A stretch of DNA of 21,659 bases from an uncultured Lachnospiraceae bacterium (GCA_910586005.1 CAJUHG010000052.1:1-21659), one strand, 5' to 3'; positions 6,338 through 15,054 are shown, counted from the first letter of the stretch. A program made the numbers and translations. The notes: generated by a model not told the origin, from the letters alone.

Positions 6338-7108
6338 TCAATCCCTAGACTCTATCACAAGCAATACACCATCTTGAAAAGATATCATCGCCTGTGATTC
6401 AGTAATTTCATTACTAACCCCTAAGGAATGATAGCATTCCATTGTATAACAATCCAATGGATATTTAAAACCTGTCAATGTGAGACCTGTCACTTTTGAT
6501 GTAAAAGGTAATAGAGATACATACTTCCCATATTGTTCTTCTTTTTTAATCACAATCCCCTTATTTATCATTCGGATACGATTATAAGCGTCTAACATAA
6601 GACACTCTACTCCATGTTCCATTGCAATCCCTAATAAATGAATATTTCCTAATAAATGGTCGATACGATTTCCAGTAGTTGCCCCTAAAATATGTATTGT
6701 TTTACATCCCTGTTTTATCGCAGTACGAATAGCTATTTCTGTATCTGTCTCATCTTTTTCAGGTTGAAATTGTAAGATTATAGGCTGTTTTGATTCTGTA
6801 CCTGAAATCTTTTCTTCTATATTTTCCAAACCAGAACTTTCCTTTTGCTGTGTAGAGTTTGGTTTTTTTAAACCAGAACTTTCCTTTTGTTTTATTTCTT
6901 TTCGCTTTGTAATATCTAAAAACTTTTGTAAAATTTCTGATGTTACTGAATCAAAATCTCCAACAATATAATCAGGAATCCAGCCTTTTTGATAAAAAAA
7001 TTTCATTCCAGAATCTGCTGCAATTGTCAAATCATAGGTATTTTGTTGAATAAAGGAAGTAGCAAATGCATCTTCCAAATGTCCGCCACTAATAATCAAT
7101 GCTTGCAA
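6338..7108 (-). CDS. thiN: Thiamine diphosphokinase with a low-complexity insertion
   Basis: This cytosolic enzyme transfers pyrophosphate from ATP to thiamine, giving the cofactor thiamine diphosphate. Family motifs are ADSGMKFFYQKGWIPDYIVG (31-50) with DFDSV (51-55), DETDTEIAI (119-127) and GATTGNRIDHLLGN (142-155). At 256 residues it is about 40 longer than usual. The excess is a hydrophilic stretch (about 68-113) between the two catalytic blocks that contains QKESSGL twice (74-80 and 88-94). The start codon is TTG (7108), eight bases after AGAGG, and no ATG fits better. It ends the long operon after rpe, separated from it by a 134-base gap holding a repeat element. ThiN is common next to rpe and rsgA in Firmicutes. 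Confidence 0.92.
   Translation of the reverse strand: MQALIISGGHLEDAFATSFIQQNTYDLTIAADSGMKFFYQKGWIPDYIVGDFDSVTSEILQKFLDITKRKEIKQKESSGLKKPNSTQQKESSGLENIEEKISGTESKQPIILQFQPEKDETDTEIAIRTAIKQGCKTIHILGATTGNRIDHLLGNIHLLGIAMEHGVECLMLDAYNRIRMINKGIVIKKEEQYGKYVSLLPFTSKVTGLTLTGFKYPLDCYTMECYHSLGVSNEITESQAMISFQDGVLLVIESRD
6828..6889. repeat. In-frame 20-bp direct repeat inside thiN
   Basis: The 20-base unit AAACCAGAACTTTCCTTTTG occurs at 6828-6847 and again, identical, at 6870-6889. The copies are offset by 42 bases (14 codons), so both encode QKESSGL in the minus-strand frame. This looks like a recent in-frame duplication within a tolerated surface loop. Confidence 0.9.
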
Positions 7109-7140
7109 TTTTTAAACCTCTTTCTATTAACATATCATTC

Positions 7141-7234
7141 AGTCAAAGCGGATATTCGCAATACCCGCAGATGTCCGCTTCGCTACTTGTTTATAACTTT
7201 ATAACTTCTATTTCAGCCTTTCAGTGTGAGTTTG
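7141..7234. repeat. Dispersed intergenic repeat, copy 1
   Basis: Copy 1 of a two-copy element, between rpe and thiN. It starts AGTCAAAGCGGATATTC and ends GAGTTTG. By eye about 81 of 94 aligned bases match copy 2 at 14123-14222, with one 6-base indel. The inverted arms AAGCGGA (7146-7152) and TCCGCTT (7174-7180) are kept in both copies although the loop between them differs. It shows no coding frame. Confidence 0.85.
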
Positions 7235-7242
7235 CCACTTTG

Positions 7243-7893
7243 TTATCTCATCAACGTTAGAAATTCTTTTACATTTTGAGAAATATCACCATGAAAAATA
7301 GAACTTCCTGAAACAATAATGTTAGCTCCAGCATCTATTACTTCTTTTACATTAGACAGCGTAATTCCTCCATCAACTTCAATATCTGTTTGTAATCTAC
7401 GTTCTTTCAAGATATGTCGCATTGTACGAATCTTCTCTGTACAATATGGTATATACTTTTGTCCTCCAAACCCAGGATTTACAGTCATAATTAAAACCAT
7501 ATCCAACAAAGGAAGTACATACTCTAATACGCTTAAATTTGTAGCTGGGTTTACTGCAACACAAGCACGTACTCCTTTATTTTTTATAGTTTCTATCGTT
7601 CGGTCTAGGTGGGTGCAGCTTTCTGCATGAACTGTAATAATATCTGCTCCACAAGTTACAAATTCTTCAATATAGCGAATTGGCTCTTCTATCATTAAAT
7701 GCACATCAAATATGCATTCTGTACAACAACGAATAGATTTAATCAAAGGCATTCCAAAAGAAATGCTAGGTACAAAAGCTCCATCCATCACATCTATATG
7801 CACATATTGAGCTCCTGCTCTATCAACACACTGGATTTGTTCCCCCAAACAAGTAAAATCAGCAGATAATATAGATGGTGCTAAACAGTTCAT
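7243..7893 (-). CDS. rpe: Ribulose-phosphate 3-epimerase
   Basis: This 216-residue TIM-barrel enzyme interconverts ribulose 5-phosphate and xylulose 5-phosphate in the pentose phosphate pathway. Recognisable parts are LAPSILSADF (4-13), VHIDVMDGAFVPSISFG (31-47) with metal ligands His32 and Asp34, FDVHLMIEEP (62-71) with His65, MTVNPGFGGQKYIP (136-149), and IEVDGGI with Asp174. Length and motifs are normal for the family. The start ATG overlaps the end of rsgA by four bases, and AAGGAGAG lies inside rsgA, so the two are translationally coupled. Confidence 0.97.
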   Translation of the reverse strand: MNCLAPSILSADFTCLGEQIQCVDRAGAQYVHIDVMDGAFVPSISFGMPLIKSIRCCTECIFDVHLMIEEPIRYIEEFVTCGADIITVHAESCTHLDRTIETIKNKGVRACVAVNPATNLSVLEYVLPLLDMVLIMTVNPGFGGQKYIPYCTEKIRTMRHILKERRLQTDIEVDGGITLSNVKEVIDAGANIIVSGSSIFHGDISQNVKEFLTLMR

Positions 7894-8786
7894 AATCTCT
7901 CTCCTTTTTTATATTTTTTATTTCCTTTTAATTCTTCATATAATAACATATAATCTTCATATCGAATAGCACTAATTTTTCCATTTGCAAGTGCCTGTTT
8001 GACACCACAATCTGGTTCATGAATATGGCTGCATCCTAAAAAACGACAATAAGCCTCATATTCTTGAAATTCTTTAAAATATTTCTTCAAGCTTTTTTGT
8101 TCAATTCCCATAAGATATATGGAGCTAAATCCAGGGGTATCCATAATATAAGTCTGGTGTTGAAGGTATATTAATTGTGAATGACGCGTGGTATGTTTTC
8201 CACGTTCAATTTTTTCACTAATTGTTCCAGTTTCCATCTCTATTTCTGGTTGAAGTAAATTAATAATAGAGGATTTTCCTACACCAGAAGGTCCTGCTAC
8301 TGTTGTAGTTTTTTGTTCTAATAATCTTTTAATTTCTTCTATTCCCTCTTTTGTCTTGGCACTTGCAAACAATATCTGATATCCACAAGTTTCATAGACT
8401 GCTCGTAGTTTATTCAACTCTTCTGATTCTACAAGATCTTGTTTATTAAAGCAAATAACTACCTCTACTTGTTGATATTCCATCATAACTAGAAAACGGT
8501 CCAGTAAATTAAAATTTGGTTTTGGTTTATTTGCTGCAAAAATAACTAATGCTTGATCTACATTAGCCACTGCTGGACGAATTAACTCATTCTTTCTAGC
8601 AAATATTTTTATTATATTACCTGTTTTTTCTTCTAGATTGATAATATCAATCTCAACTTCATCCCCTACAAGAGGTTTTATTTTCTCTTTTCTAAAAATT
8701 CCTTTTGCCTTACATTCAAAAACCCCAGTTCCCATTATATGAACATAGTAAAAACCTGCAATTCCTTTTATGATTTTTCCTTTCAT
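7890..8786 (-). CDS. rsgA: Ribosome small-subunit GTPase RsgA
   Basis: RsgA is a circularly permuted GTPase that checks late 30S subunit assembly. An N-terminal OB-fold is followed by G4 NKQD (114-117), G1 GPSGVGKS (165-172) and G3 DTPGF (216-220), the permuted order typical of the family. The C-terminal zinc knuckle has Cys247, Cys252, His254 and Cys260. I choose the ATG at 8786 (298 residues), six bases after GGGAAG. The TTG two codons upstream touches that site with no spacing. It follows prkC by 14 bases. RsgA is a known PrkC substrate in Bacillus, so the neighbourhood is meaningful. The end overlaps rpe. Confidence 0.95.
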   Translation of the reverse strand: MKGKIIKGIAGFYYVHIMGTGVFECKAKGIFRKEKIKPLVGDEVEIDIINLEEKTGNIIKIFARKNELIRPAVANVDQALVIFAANKPKPNFNLLDRFLVMMEYQQVEVVICFNKQDLVESEELNKLRAVYETCGYQILFASAKTKEGIEEIKRLLEQKTTTVAGPSGVGKSSIINLLQPEIEMETGTISEKIERGKHTTRHSQLIYLQHQTYIMDTPGFSSIYLMGIEQKSLKKYFKEFQEYEAYCRFLGCSHIHEPDCGVKQALANGKISAIRYEDYMLLYEELKGNKKYKKGERL

Positions 8787-8800
8787 ATCCAACTTCCCAA

Positions 8801-10909
8801 TTAATTTTGAGTAAACATTACACCTTCTATAGATGTTTCATCTGTTTCAGTAATCTCAGCTTCATCTTCATCATAATAAGTCCATTTCCATTTAATAGTA
8901 AAATATCCTTGCCCACAATTCTCAATATTTCCCTGATTTACTGTAAATGGGAAGGTAGTAACTGTCCAAGAATTAATCACATCATTTCCTTCTGATTTAT
9001 AAAGTGTAATTTCAGCTTCTGCACTAATTGCATTTTCAGGAATTTTATCTAGCAGTTCAATTGTGTAATTATTCAAAGAATAATAAGTAGTAGTAATTTT
9101 CTTTCCAAGGCTAACACCTAAAACGACAGTAGTTCCTCTTTCTAAAAATTTTCCATCTGTTATACTTTGACTAAACACATGTCCTTCAGGCACATCATCA
9201 TTGTAATCTGAAGATACATCTACCTCAATTCCTAAGTTTGCTAACTGCGCTCTTGCCTCTTCTTCTGTTATATTCACTACATATGGCATTTGAATAGGTG
9301 GAACTCCCCTACTTAACATTACAAGCACAGTATCATCTTTTTTGGCTTTTGCACCTACATCTGGAGTTTGATAAATCACATATCCTTCTGCCACTGACTC
9401 ATTATATTCATAATCATAATTTGGAACCAATCCTGCATTTCTCAGTATGGATTCTGCCTCTTCCTTACTCCTTCCTTTTACATCTGGTACATCAAATTCT
9501 CCTACTCCACTACTAATCACTACCTTAATTGTAGTATTTTTCTCTAACATTACACCTTTGTCTACACTTTGAGATACAATCTGACCTTCAGGATATATAT
9601 CTGAGGACTCTTCTCCATCTCTTTCAATTCCAAGATGGATTGTATTTAAAGCATTCATTGCCTCTTCATAAGTATAGCCTTTCACATCAATCATTTCTAC
9701 TTTTTCTTCTTCTTTCTCACTCTCATTCTCAATATTATTTTCTGATTCAACCTTTTGAACTTGATTTCCCTCAGGCTCCTTCGTACTATTATTAGTTCCA
9801 CCACCAAACTTAAATACTCCTAATAAACTTCCCACAATGTAAAAAATAATAGCGACAATAATAATTGCTGCAACAATTCCCATAATCGTTACAGCTTTCT
9901 CCATTTTGGGATTTAAAAATCCATCTTCCTCGTCGTCTTCCTCTTCCTCGTCGTCTTCCTCTTCTTCCTCTTCTGTTTCTTCCTTATAATATATATTTCT
10001 CGTTTTTTCCTTTATAGTTTCTACTTCTTCTGGTTTCATTACTCTTGTTTTTTCTTGTTGTCCAAGGGGAACCATTACCACAAAATCTTCATCTGGGCTA
10101 ATCAATGCTTTCTTTAAATCTAATAATAAATCTCCCATGCTGTCATAACGTCGATCTGGACTTTTTTGGGTACATTTTAAAATAATCTTTTCCATACTAA
10201 TAGGAAGATTTGGAGCATAGGCACTAGGCACTACCATTTCCTCTTGCAAATGTTGAATGGCAACTGCAACTGCAGATTCTCCATCAAAAGGGACACGCCC
10301 TGTCACCATCTCATACATTACAATTCCAAGAGAATAAATATCACTTTTTCCATCTACAAATCCATTTCTAGCTTGTTCTGGTGAAGCATAATGTACAGAT
10401 CCCATTACATCAGAATTAATAGTATTATTATTTGCAGCTCTTGCAATGCCAAAATCTGTTACTTTTACTTTTCCTTCTGTGGAAATAATAATATTTTGTG
10501 GTTTAATATCTCTATGAATAATATGTTTGTTATGCGCCGCTTCAATTCCTCTTCCTACTTGAATTGCTATACTCACAGCTTCTTTAAAAGAAAGCTGTCC
10601 TTTTTTCTCAATATATGTCTTTAAGGTAATTCCCTCTACATATTCCATTACAATATAATGGATAGAATCCTCACTACCTACATCATAGATATTTACAATA
10701 TTAGGGTGTTCAAGACCTGCCGCTGATTGCGCTTCTGTGCGAAACTTCGTTACAAAATTTACATCTGAGAATTCTTGTTTTAGCACTTTAATTCCCACAA
10801 AGCGTCCTAATGTATGATCTTTTGCCTTATAGACGTCCGCCATTCCTCCAGTGCCTACTTTTCCTACTATTTCATATCTATCTGCAATATATGTTCCTTC
10901 TTTTAACAT
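8801..10909 (-). CDS. prkC: Membrane Ser/Thr protein kinase with PASTA domains
   Basis: This 702-residue kinase reads cell-wall state through outside PASTA domains and phosphorylates growth, wall and translation proteins inside. The kinase domain covers about 10-270: glycine loop GKVGTGGMADVY (16-27), Lys41, catalytic HRDIKPQN (132-139, Asp134), DFG (152-154), and an activation loop with several Ser/Thr before ASPEQA. A very acidic linker follows (about 310-330), then one membrane helix (about 340-360). Three PASTA repeats run from about 405 to 605: VEMIDVKGYTYEEA, FDVPDVKGRSKEEA and QMPYVVNITEEEA. A C-terminal beta-rich tail of about 85 residues ends the protein. The ATG overlaps the stp stop region by seven bases and lies four bases after GAGGTGA. 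Confidence 0.97.
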   Translation of the reverse strand: MLKEGTYIADRYEIVGKVGTGGMADVYKAKDHTLGRFVGIKVLKQEFSDVNFVTKFRTEAQSAAGLEHPNIVNIYDVGSEDSIHYIVMEYVEGITLKTYIEKKGQLSFKEAVSIAIQVGRGIEAAHNKHIIHRDIKPQNIIISTEGKVKVTDFGIARAANNNTINSDVMGSVHYASPEQARNGFVDGKSDIYSLGIVMYEMVTGRVPFDGESAVAVAIQHLQEEMVVPSAYAPNLPISMEKIILKCTQKSPDRRYDSMGDLLLDLKKALISPDEDFVVMVPLGQQEKTRVMKPEEVETIKEKTRNIYYKEETEEEEEEDDEEEEDDEEDGFLNPKMEKAVTIMGIVAAIIIVAIIFYIVGSLLGVFKFGGGTNNSTKEPEGNQVQKVESENNIENESEKEEEKVEMIDVKGYTYEEAMNALNTIHLGIERDGEESSDIYPEGQIVSQSVDKGVMLEKNTTIKVVISSGVGEFDVPDVKGRSKEEAESILRNAGLVPNYDYEYNESVAEGYVIYQTPDVGAKAKKDDTVLVMLSRGVPPIQMPYVVNITEEEARAQLANLGIEVDVSSDYNDDVPEGHVFSQSITDGKFLERGTTVVLGVSLGKKITTTYYSLNNYTIELLDKIPENAISAEAEITLYKSEGNDVINSWTVTTFPFTVNQGNIENCGQGYFTIKWKWTYYDEDEAEITETDETSIEGVMFTQN
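9928..9975. repeat. Low-complexity tandem tract in prkC coding the acidic linker
   Basis: Short CTTCCTC and CGTCGT units alternate on the plus strand, with a unit of about 18 bases repeated. On the minus strand this gives an uninterrupted run of Glu and Asp just before the PrkC membrane helix. Length variation between strains is likely at such a tract, which is inference. Confidence 0.7.
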
Positions 10910-11646
10910 ATTTTCACCTCACCTGAAAATGGTTCTGTCAAAATTATTGTAATATTATCATTTCCGCCATTCTTGTTGGCTTCATCTATTAAAAAATTTG
11001 TAACTTTTTCTATGTCTTGTTTGCTCTTAATTATTTCAAAAATCTCATAATCTTCCAGCATATCTGTTAATCCATCTGAACACATCAAAACCTGGTCTCC
11101 TTTTTTTAATTCTACTTCAAAAAAATCAACCTCTATTTCAAGTCCACCACCTACTGCCCTTGTTATCATATTTCTAGCTGGATGAACTCTTGCTGCCTCT
11201 GCTAAAATTTCTCCTCTACGTACCATTTCTTGTACATAAGAATGATCTTTTGTAATTTGCTTAAAAATATCTCCTGCAATGTACAATCGGCTATCTCCTA
11301 CATTGGCCACACATAATTCCTTTTCAAACAAGGTTGCCACAACAACAGTTGTTCCCATACCTTCCAAATCAATATGTGTTTTTGACTTTTCTATCACTGC
11401 TCGATTCGCCTGCTGAATTGCTTTTCTGATAATGGCAATGGGGGAAATATCTTTGCTGTTTTTTACAGAGTCCACAATTATTTCAACTGTATATCTAGAG
11501 GCGTAATCTCCCGCATTATGACCACCCATACCGTCTGCTAAAATAAGCAGATTCGGCAAATTCCCAACGGGTGTTTCAGAGATAAAAAAATAATCTTGAT
11601 TCATACTACGCCTTCTCCCTGTATCCGTCTTAGAAAAAGCCTTCAT
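10903..11646 (-). CDS. stp: PP2C-type Ser/Thr protein phosphatase, partner of PrkC
   Basis: This 247-residue cytosolic PPM phosphatase (Stp1/PrpC/IreP group) removes phosphates placed by PrkC. Metal-binding motifs are SMNQD with Asp18, LADGMGGHNAG with Asp38-Gly39, GDSRLY, CSDGLTD, and the closing GGNDNITIIL with Asn and Asp. HSYVQEMVRRGEI matches the flap region. The ribosome site AGGAGG lies five bases before the ATG and overlaps the rlmN stop. Its end overlaps prkC by seven bases, so kinase and phosphatase are coupled at translation. Length is normal. Confidence 0.96.
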   Translation of the reverse strand: MKAFSKTDTGRRRSMNQDYFFISETPVGNLPNLLILADGMGGHNAGDYASRYTVEIIVDSVKNSKDISPIAIIRKAIQQANRAVIEKSKTHIDLEGMGTTVVVATLFEKELCVANVGDSRLYIAGDIFKQITKDHSYVQEMVRRGEILAEAARVHPARNMITRAVGGGLEIEVDFFEVELKKGDQVLMCSDGLTDMLEDYEIFEIIKSKQDIEKVTNFLIDEANKNGGNDNITIILTEPFSGEVKIC

Positions 11647-11655
11647 GCTTTCCTC

Positions 11656-12690
11656 CTACCTTTCTGAAAATCGCTTTCTCAATTGTCCACAGGCTCCATC
11701 AATATCTCTGCCCATTTCCCTTCTTATAGTAACATTTATTCCATATTTTTCAAGTTTATTTTTAAAATCCAAAATTGTCTGAGACTGTGACTGTTTAAAG
11801 TCTCGTTCTTTTACAGGATTAATTGGAATAAGATTTATATGACAATTCATACCTTGAAGCAATTTTGCAAGTTGTCTAGCATCTTCTTCACAGTCATTTA
11901 CACCACCAATTAAACTATATTCAAAAGTAATTCTTCTTCCTGTTTGCACAAAATAATAATTACATGCATCTATTACTTGATGAATCTCATATTTATTTGC
12001 CACTGGCATTAATAGGAGTCTCTTTTTTTGAGAAGGAGCATGCAAAGAAAGCGCTAAGGTAATTTGTAGCTTTTCCTTCGCCAATTGCCGCATATTAGGT
12101 ACAATTCCACATGTGGATACTGTAATATTACGCTGACTGATATTTAATCCCTTCTCGTCTGATAACAATTGAATAAATTTCAGAAGATTCTCATAATTAT
12201 CCAAAGGTTCTCCCATTCCCATTACAACCACATGTGATACTCGCTCACCAATATCTTTTTGAATCTGGTAAATCTGATCCAACATTTCTGCTGGTGTTAG
12301 ATTTCTCAGCAATCCATCTAGGGTAGAAGCACAGAATCGACACCCCATACGACAGCCCACTTGTGAGGAAATACAAACACTATTCCCATGCTTATAATGC
12401 ATCCAGACACTTTCTATCATATTTCCATCTTCTAGCTCAAACAAATACTTTCTAGTACCATCAATGTTCGAACATTGAACCTCTATCTTTTTAAGTATGG
12501 TAAGTTTGCAAGTATTTACCAACTTTTCTTTTAATTTTTGAGAAATATTTGTCATCTCTTCAAAAGAATCTATATGTTTGACATGCAACCAAGAATAAAT
12601 CTGTTTTGCTCGAAAAGATTTTTCTCCCAATTCTAATAAAAATGCTTCTAATTCCTTTTGATTCCAGGATTTCATATCTTTTTTATCCAT
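11656..12690 (-). CDS. rlmN: Dual-specificity 23S rRNA/tRNA methyltransferase RlmN
   Basis: RlmN is a radical SAM enzyme that methylates C2 of adenosine 2503 in 23S rRNA and A37 in some tRNAs. The cluster motif CRMGCRFC gives Cys113, Cys117 and Cys120. MGMGEPLDNYEN is the SAM-binding GEP block, and Cys334 in GACGQL is the likely methyl-carrying cysteine near the C-terminus. The N-terminal helical RNA-binding part is complete, and 344 residues is the usual length. TGAGGAATT precedes the ATG. It lies 54 bases after rsmB and 9 before stp. Cfr relatives that give drug resistance share the fold, but the rRNA operon-type context argues for the housekeeping enzyme. Confidence 0.96.
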   Translation of the reverse strand: MDKKDMKSWNQKELEAFLLELGEKSFRAKQIYSWLHVKHIDSFEEMTNISQKLKEKLVNTCKLTILKKIEVQCSNIDGTRKYLFELEDGNMIESVWMHYKHGNSVCISSQVGCRMGCRFCASTLDGLLRNLTPAEMLDQIYQIQKDIGERVSHVVVMGMGEPLDNYENLLKFIQLLSDEKGLNISQRNITVSTCGIVPNMRQLAKEKLQITLALSLHAPSQKKRLLLMPVANKYEIHQVIDACNYYFVQTGRRITFEYSLIGGVNDCEEDARQLAKLLQGMNCHINLIPINPVKERDFKQSQSQTILDFKNKLEKYGINVTIRREMGRDIDGACGQLRKRFSER

Positions 12691-12744
12691 AATTCCTCAT
12701 TATTTTCACATTTGCACGATTTATAATTTTCAACAGATAAAGCT

Positions 12745-14049
12745 TTATTGACAAAGAAATTTTGCTAAGAAAAAGCCATCATGTTTTCCCTTTTTAGGAA
12801 ATATTTGCTGCTGTTTTTCTAATTGAAATCTTGGATGTTTCTGTAAAAACCATGCAATATTTTCCTCGTTTTCTTCTTTATTTATAGTACAAGTACTATA
12901 AATTAAAGTTCCATTAGGTTTTACATATTGGCAAACAATATGTAAAATTTCCTTTTGAATTGTGGAAAGTTCCTTACAAATTTTTTCTGTTATTTTATAT
13001 TTAATATCTGGCTTTTTTCCCAAAACGCCTAATCCAGAACAAGGTAAATCCGCAATTACAATATCTGCTTTTCCTATCTTCTCTTCTTCTAATATTCTAG
13101 CATCTGCTACTACTGCATAAATATTATGAAGTTGACAACGCTTTATATTTTCCTGAATTAAAGATACTTTATACACTGTCAAATCCCTAGCCTCTACACT
13201 TCCTGTCCCTTCCATCAATTCTGCTAAATGAATACTTTTCCCTCCAGGTGCTGCACACACATCTAAAATATAATCTCCTTTTTTAGGATTAGCCCATCTA
13301 GCAACTTGCATGGAACTTATATCTTGCACATAAAATTTCCCCTCTTGAAAAGCTGGAATTTTTTTTAAAAAATCATAATTTTCAATGAACAGTGCGTTCT
13401 CTTGCCCTTCATCTATCACATGAATCTGCTCTGCTTCTAATTCTTTTTTTAATTCTTCTTTTGTAATTTTTAAAGTATTTACTCGAATAGACGTAGGCAT
13501 TTCTGTTAAAAATGCTTCCAAAAATACTTCTATTTGTTCTATAGTAAATGATTTTTGCCACATGTTTAGTATCCATATAGGCATAGAATAGGTAATAGAA
13601 AGATATTCTATAGGATTTTTTTCCTTATCTGGCAGAGTAATATGTTCCATATTTCGGCTAATATTACGCAGCACACCATTTACAAATCCTTTTAAATTGT
13701 AAAATCCTTTTTTCTGTGCTAGTTTTACTGCTTCATTACAAGTAGCCGATGCTCGAACAGCATCCATATATTTTAGTTCATAAACACTGCTTCTAAGGAT
13801 ACAGCGAATCACAGGCTTCATTTTATCTACACTTACTTTAGAAAATTGATTAATGACATAGTCAATCCATATCATGTGTTCTAAAGTGCCTTCACATACA
13901 CGTTTTATAAAACTCCGCTCTTGTTTTTCTAGATATTGGTACTTATCTAATGTATTCCTTATGGCAATATGACTATATTCACCATCTCTCGTTACTGCTA
14001 ATAAGATACCTAATACCAACTCTCTAATATTTATGGTACTGCTGTTCAT
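12745..14049 (-). CDS. rsmB: 16S rRNA (cytosine-967-C5)-methyltransferase RsmB
   Basis: This 434-residue enzyme has an N-terminal NusB-like RNA-binding domain (about 1-135) and a C-terminal SAM methyltransferase of the Fmu/Nop2 type. Motifs are ILDVCAAPGGKS for SAM binding (about 250), ADLPCSGLG with the first catalytic cysteine, and YSTCTIN with Cys387 as the nucleophile. Length and order are normal for RsmB. AGGAGG (14058-14063 region) lies four bases before the ATG. It is separated from yugP by a 266-base gap rich in inverted repeats, the largest gap inside the operon, so partial termination or processing there is possible. Confidence 0.96.
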   Translation of the reverse strand: MNSSTINIRELVLGILLAVTRDGEYSHIAIRNTLDKYQYLEKQERSFIKRVCEGTLEHMIWIDYVINQFSKVSVDKMKPVIRCILRSSVYELKYMDAVRASATCNEAVKLAQKKGFYNLKGFVNGVLRNISRNMEHITLPDKEKNPIEYLSITYSMPIWILNMWQKSFTIEQIEVFLEAFLTEMPTSIRVNTLKITKEELKKELEAEQIHVIDEGQENALFIENYDFLKKIPAFQEGKFYVQDISSMQVARWANPKKGDYILDVCAAPGGKSIHLAELMEGTGSVEARDLTVYKVSLIQENIKRCQLHNIYAVVADARILEEEKIGKADIVIADLPCSGLGVLGKKPDIKYKITEKICKELSTIQKEILHIVCQYVKPNGTLIYSTCTINKEENEENIAWFLQKHPRFQLEKQQQIFPKKGKHDGFFLAKFLCQ

Positions 14050-14122
14050 ACATCCTCCTGTTTATTTCAAATGTATAAGTACAATTTTTATCCATACATT
14101 TTCTTATTGTTTTCTACCTCTT

Positions 14123-14222
14123 AGTCAAAGCGGATATTCCCAACACCCACAAAACACGATGTCCGCTTCACTACTTGCTTATAACCTCATAACTGCTATC
14201 GCAGCTTTTCAGTGGGAGTTTG
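14123..14222. repeat. Dispersed intergenic repeat, copy 2
   Basis: Copy 2 of the element at 7141-7234, in the same orientation, between yugP and rsmB. It is 100 bases long because of a 6-base insertion in the loop between the conserved arms AAGCGGA (14128-14134) and TCCGCTT (14162-14168). It joins directly to the hairpins at 14210-14290. A 79-codon plus-strand frame runs through it but has no protein character. Confidence 0.85.
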
Positions 14223-14290
14223 TACTCCCCCTGAAACAAGCAAGTCCTCACCCACTACCTATATCTCTATAACATGGAAGCGGAGGACTT
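14210..14290. repeat. Two strong inverted repeats between yugP and rsmB
   Basis: CAGTGGGAGT (14210-14219) and ACTCCCCCTG (14224-14233) pair over ten positions with one mismatch and a four-base loop. AAGTCCTC (14242-14249) and GAGGACTT (14283-14290) are exact complements. No T-run follows in either direction. The motif TAGGTAG(TGG)GTGAGGA, read on the minus strand here, also occurs on the plus strand at about 4433-4446. Both may be remains of one type of mobile-element end, possibly IS200/IS605-like. I cannot confirm that. Confidence 0.55.
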
Positions 14291-14315
14291 TCTCGATGAG
14301 ATTAAATCTTTTTAG

Positions 14316-15023
14316 TTAATCATCATTTCTTCCTCCAAAGAGAAATAATAATCTTAAAAGTTGTAAAATAGCTGCTGCTGCACCTGCCACATAAGTCAAT
14401 GCTGCTGCACCAAGAACTTTTCTAGTTCCCCGTAATTCTTCTTCTCTTAAGATACCTGTTTCTCCAAGAATGTGAATTGCACGATTGGAAGCATTAAATT
14501 CTACGGGAAGTGTGACAAGTTGAAATAATACAGCCAAAGAAAAACAGAAAATTCCCAGATTAATTAGAAAACTACCAGTATTGCTAGTAATAAACATTCC
14601 AATTACAATTAAAGGCCAAGAAACAAAAGAACCAAAATTTGCCACTGGAACAATTGCACTTCGAATGTTTAAAGGCGCATAAGATTTTTGGTGCTGAATT
14701 GCATGTCCGCACTCGTGGGCAGCCACTCCCACAGCCGCAATAGAAGAAGACCCATACGTACTATCTGATAGGCTTAACACTTTATTCCTAGGATCGTAGT
14801 GATCATTTAAATTACCTGAAATATGCTGAACGGTCACATCATAAATTCCTGCTGTATGCAAAATACGCTCTGCTGCTTGTGCACCAGTCATTCCAGACAT
14901 ACTTCTCACCCTATCATATTTCTTAAAAGTTGTTTTGACTCTTGCTGAAGCTATCAAACAAATGACTGCACCTATGATTACTAAAATATAAGTAGGGTCA
15001 AAATAAAATCCATAATATGGCAT
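14316..15023 (-). CDS. yugP: YugP-family membrane zinc metallopeptidase
   Basis: This 235-residue membrane protein has the zinc protease motif HECGH (103-107) in VAAHECGHAIQHQ. It has one hydrophobic segment at the N-terminus (about 10-27) and two or three more at 115-165 and near 205-230. NPxxGI-type pieces are replaced by HTAGIYDVTVQHISG, and PRNKVLSLS precedes the zinc site, as in the DUF2265/zinc-dependent peptidase family. Substrate and role are unknown, although HtpX-like quality control at the membrane is often assumed. AAGGAG lies seven bases before the ATG. It follows fmt by about 30 bases in the same operon, a placement common in Lachnospiraceae. Confidence 0.9.
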   Translation of the reverse strand: MPYYGFYFDPTYILVIIGAVICLIASARVKTTFKKYDRVRSMSGMTGAQAAERILHTAGIYDVTVQHISGNLNDHYDPRNKVLSLSDSTYGSSSIAAVGVAAHECGHAIQHQKSYAPLNIRSAIVPVANFGSFVSWPLIVIGMFITSNTGSFLINLGIFCFSLAVLFQLVTLPVEFNASNRAIHILGETGILREEELRGTRKVLGAAALTYVAGAAAAILQLLRLLFLFGGRNDD

Positions 15024-15054
15024 AAAAACACTCCTTTTTCAGTGATATCTAAAA

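Noticed and set aside
14033..14272. 79-codon plus-strand frame upstream of rsmB
   Set aside because: It runs through the dispersed repeat and hairpins, lacks a ribosome site and has no protein-like composition.
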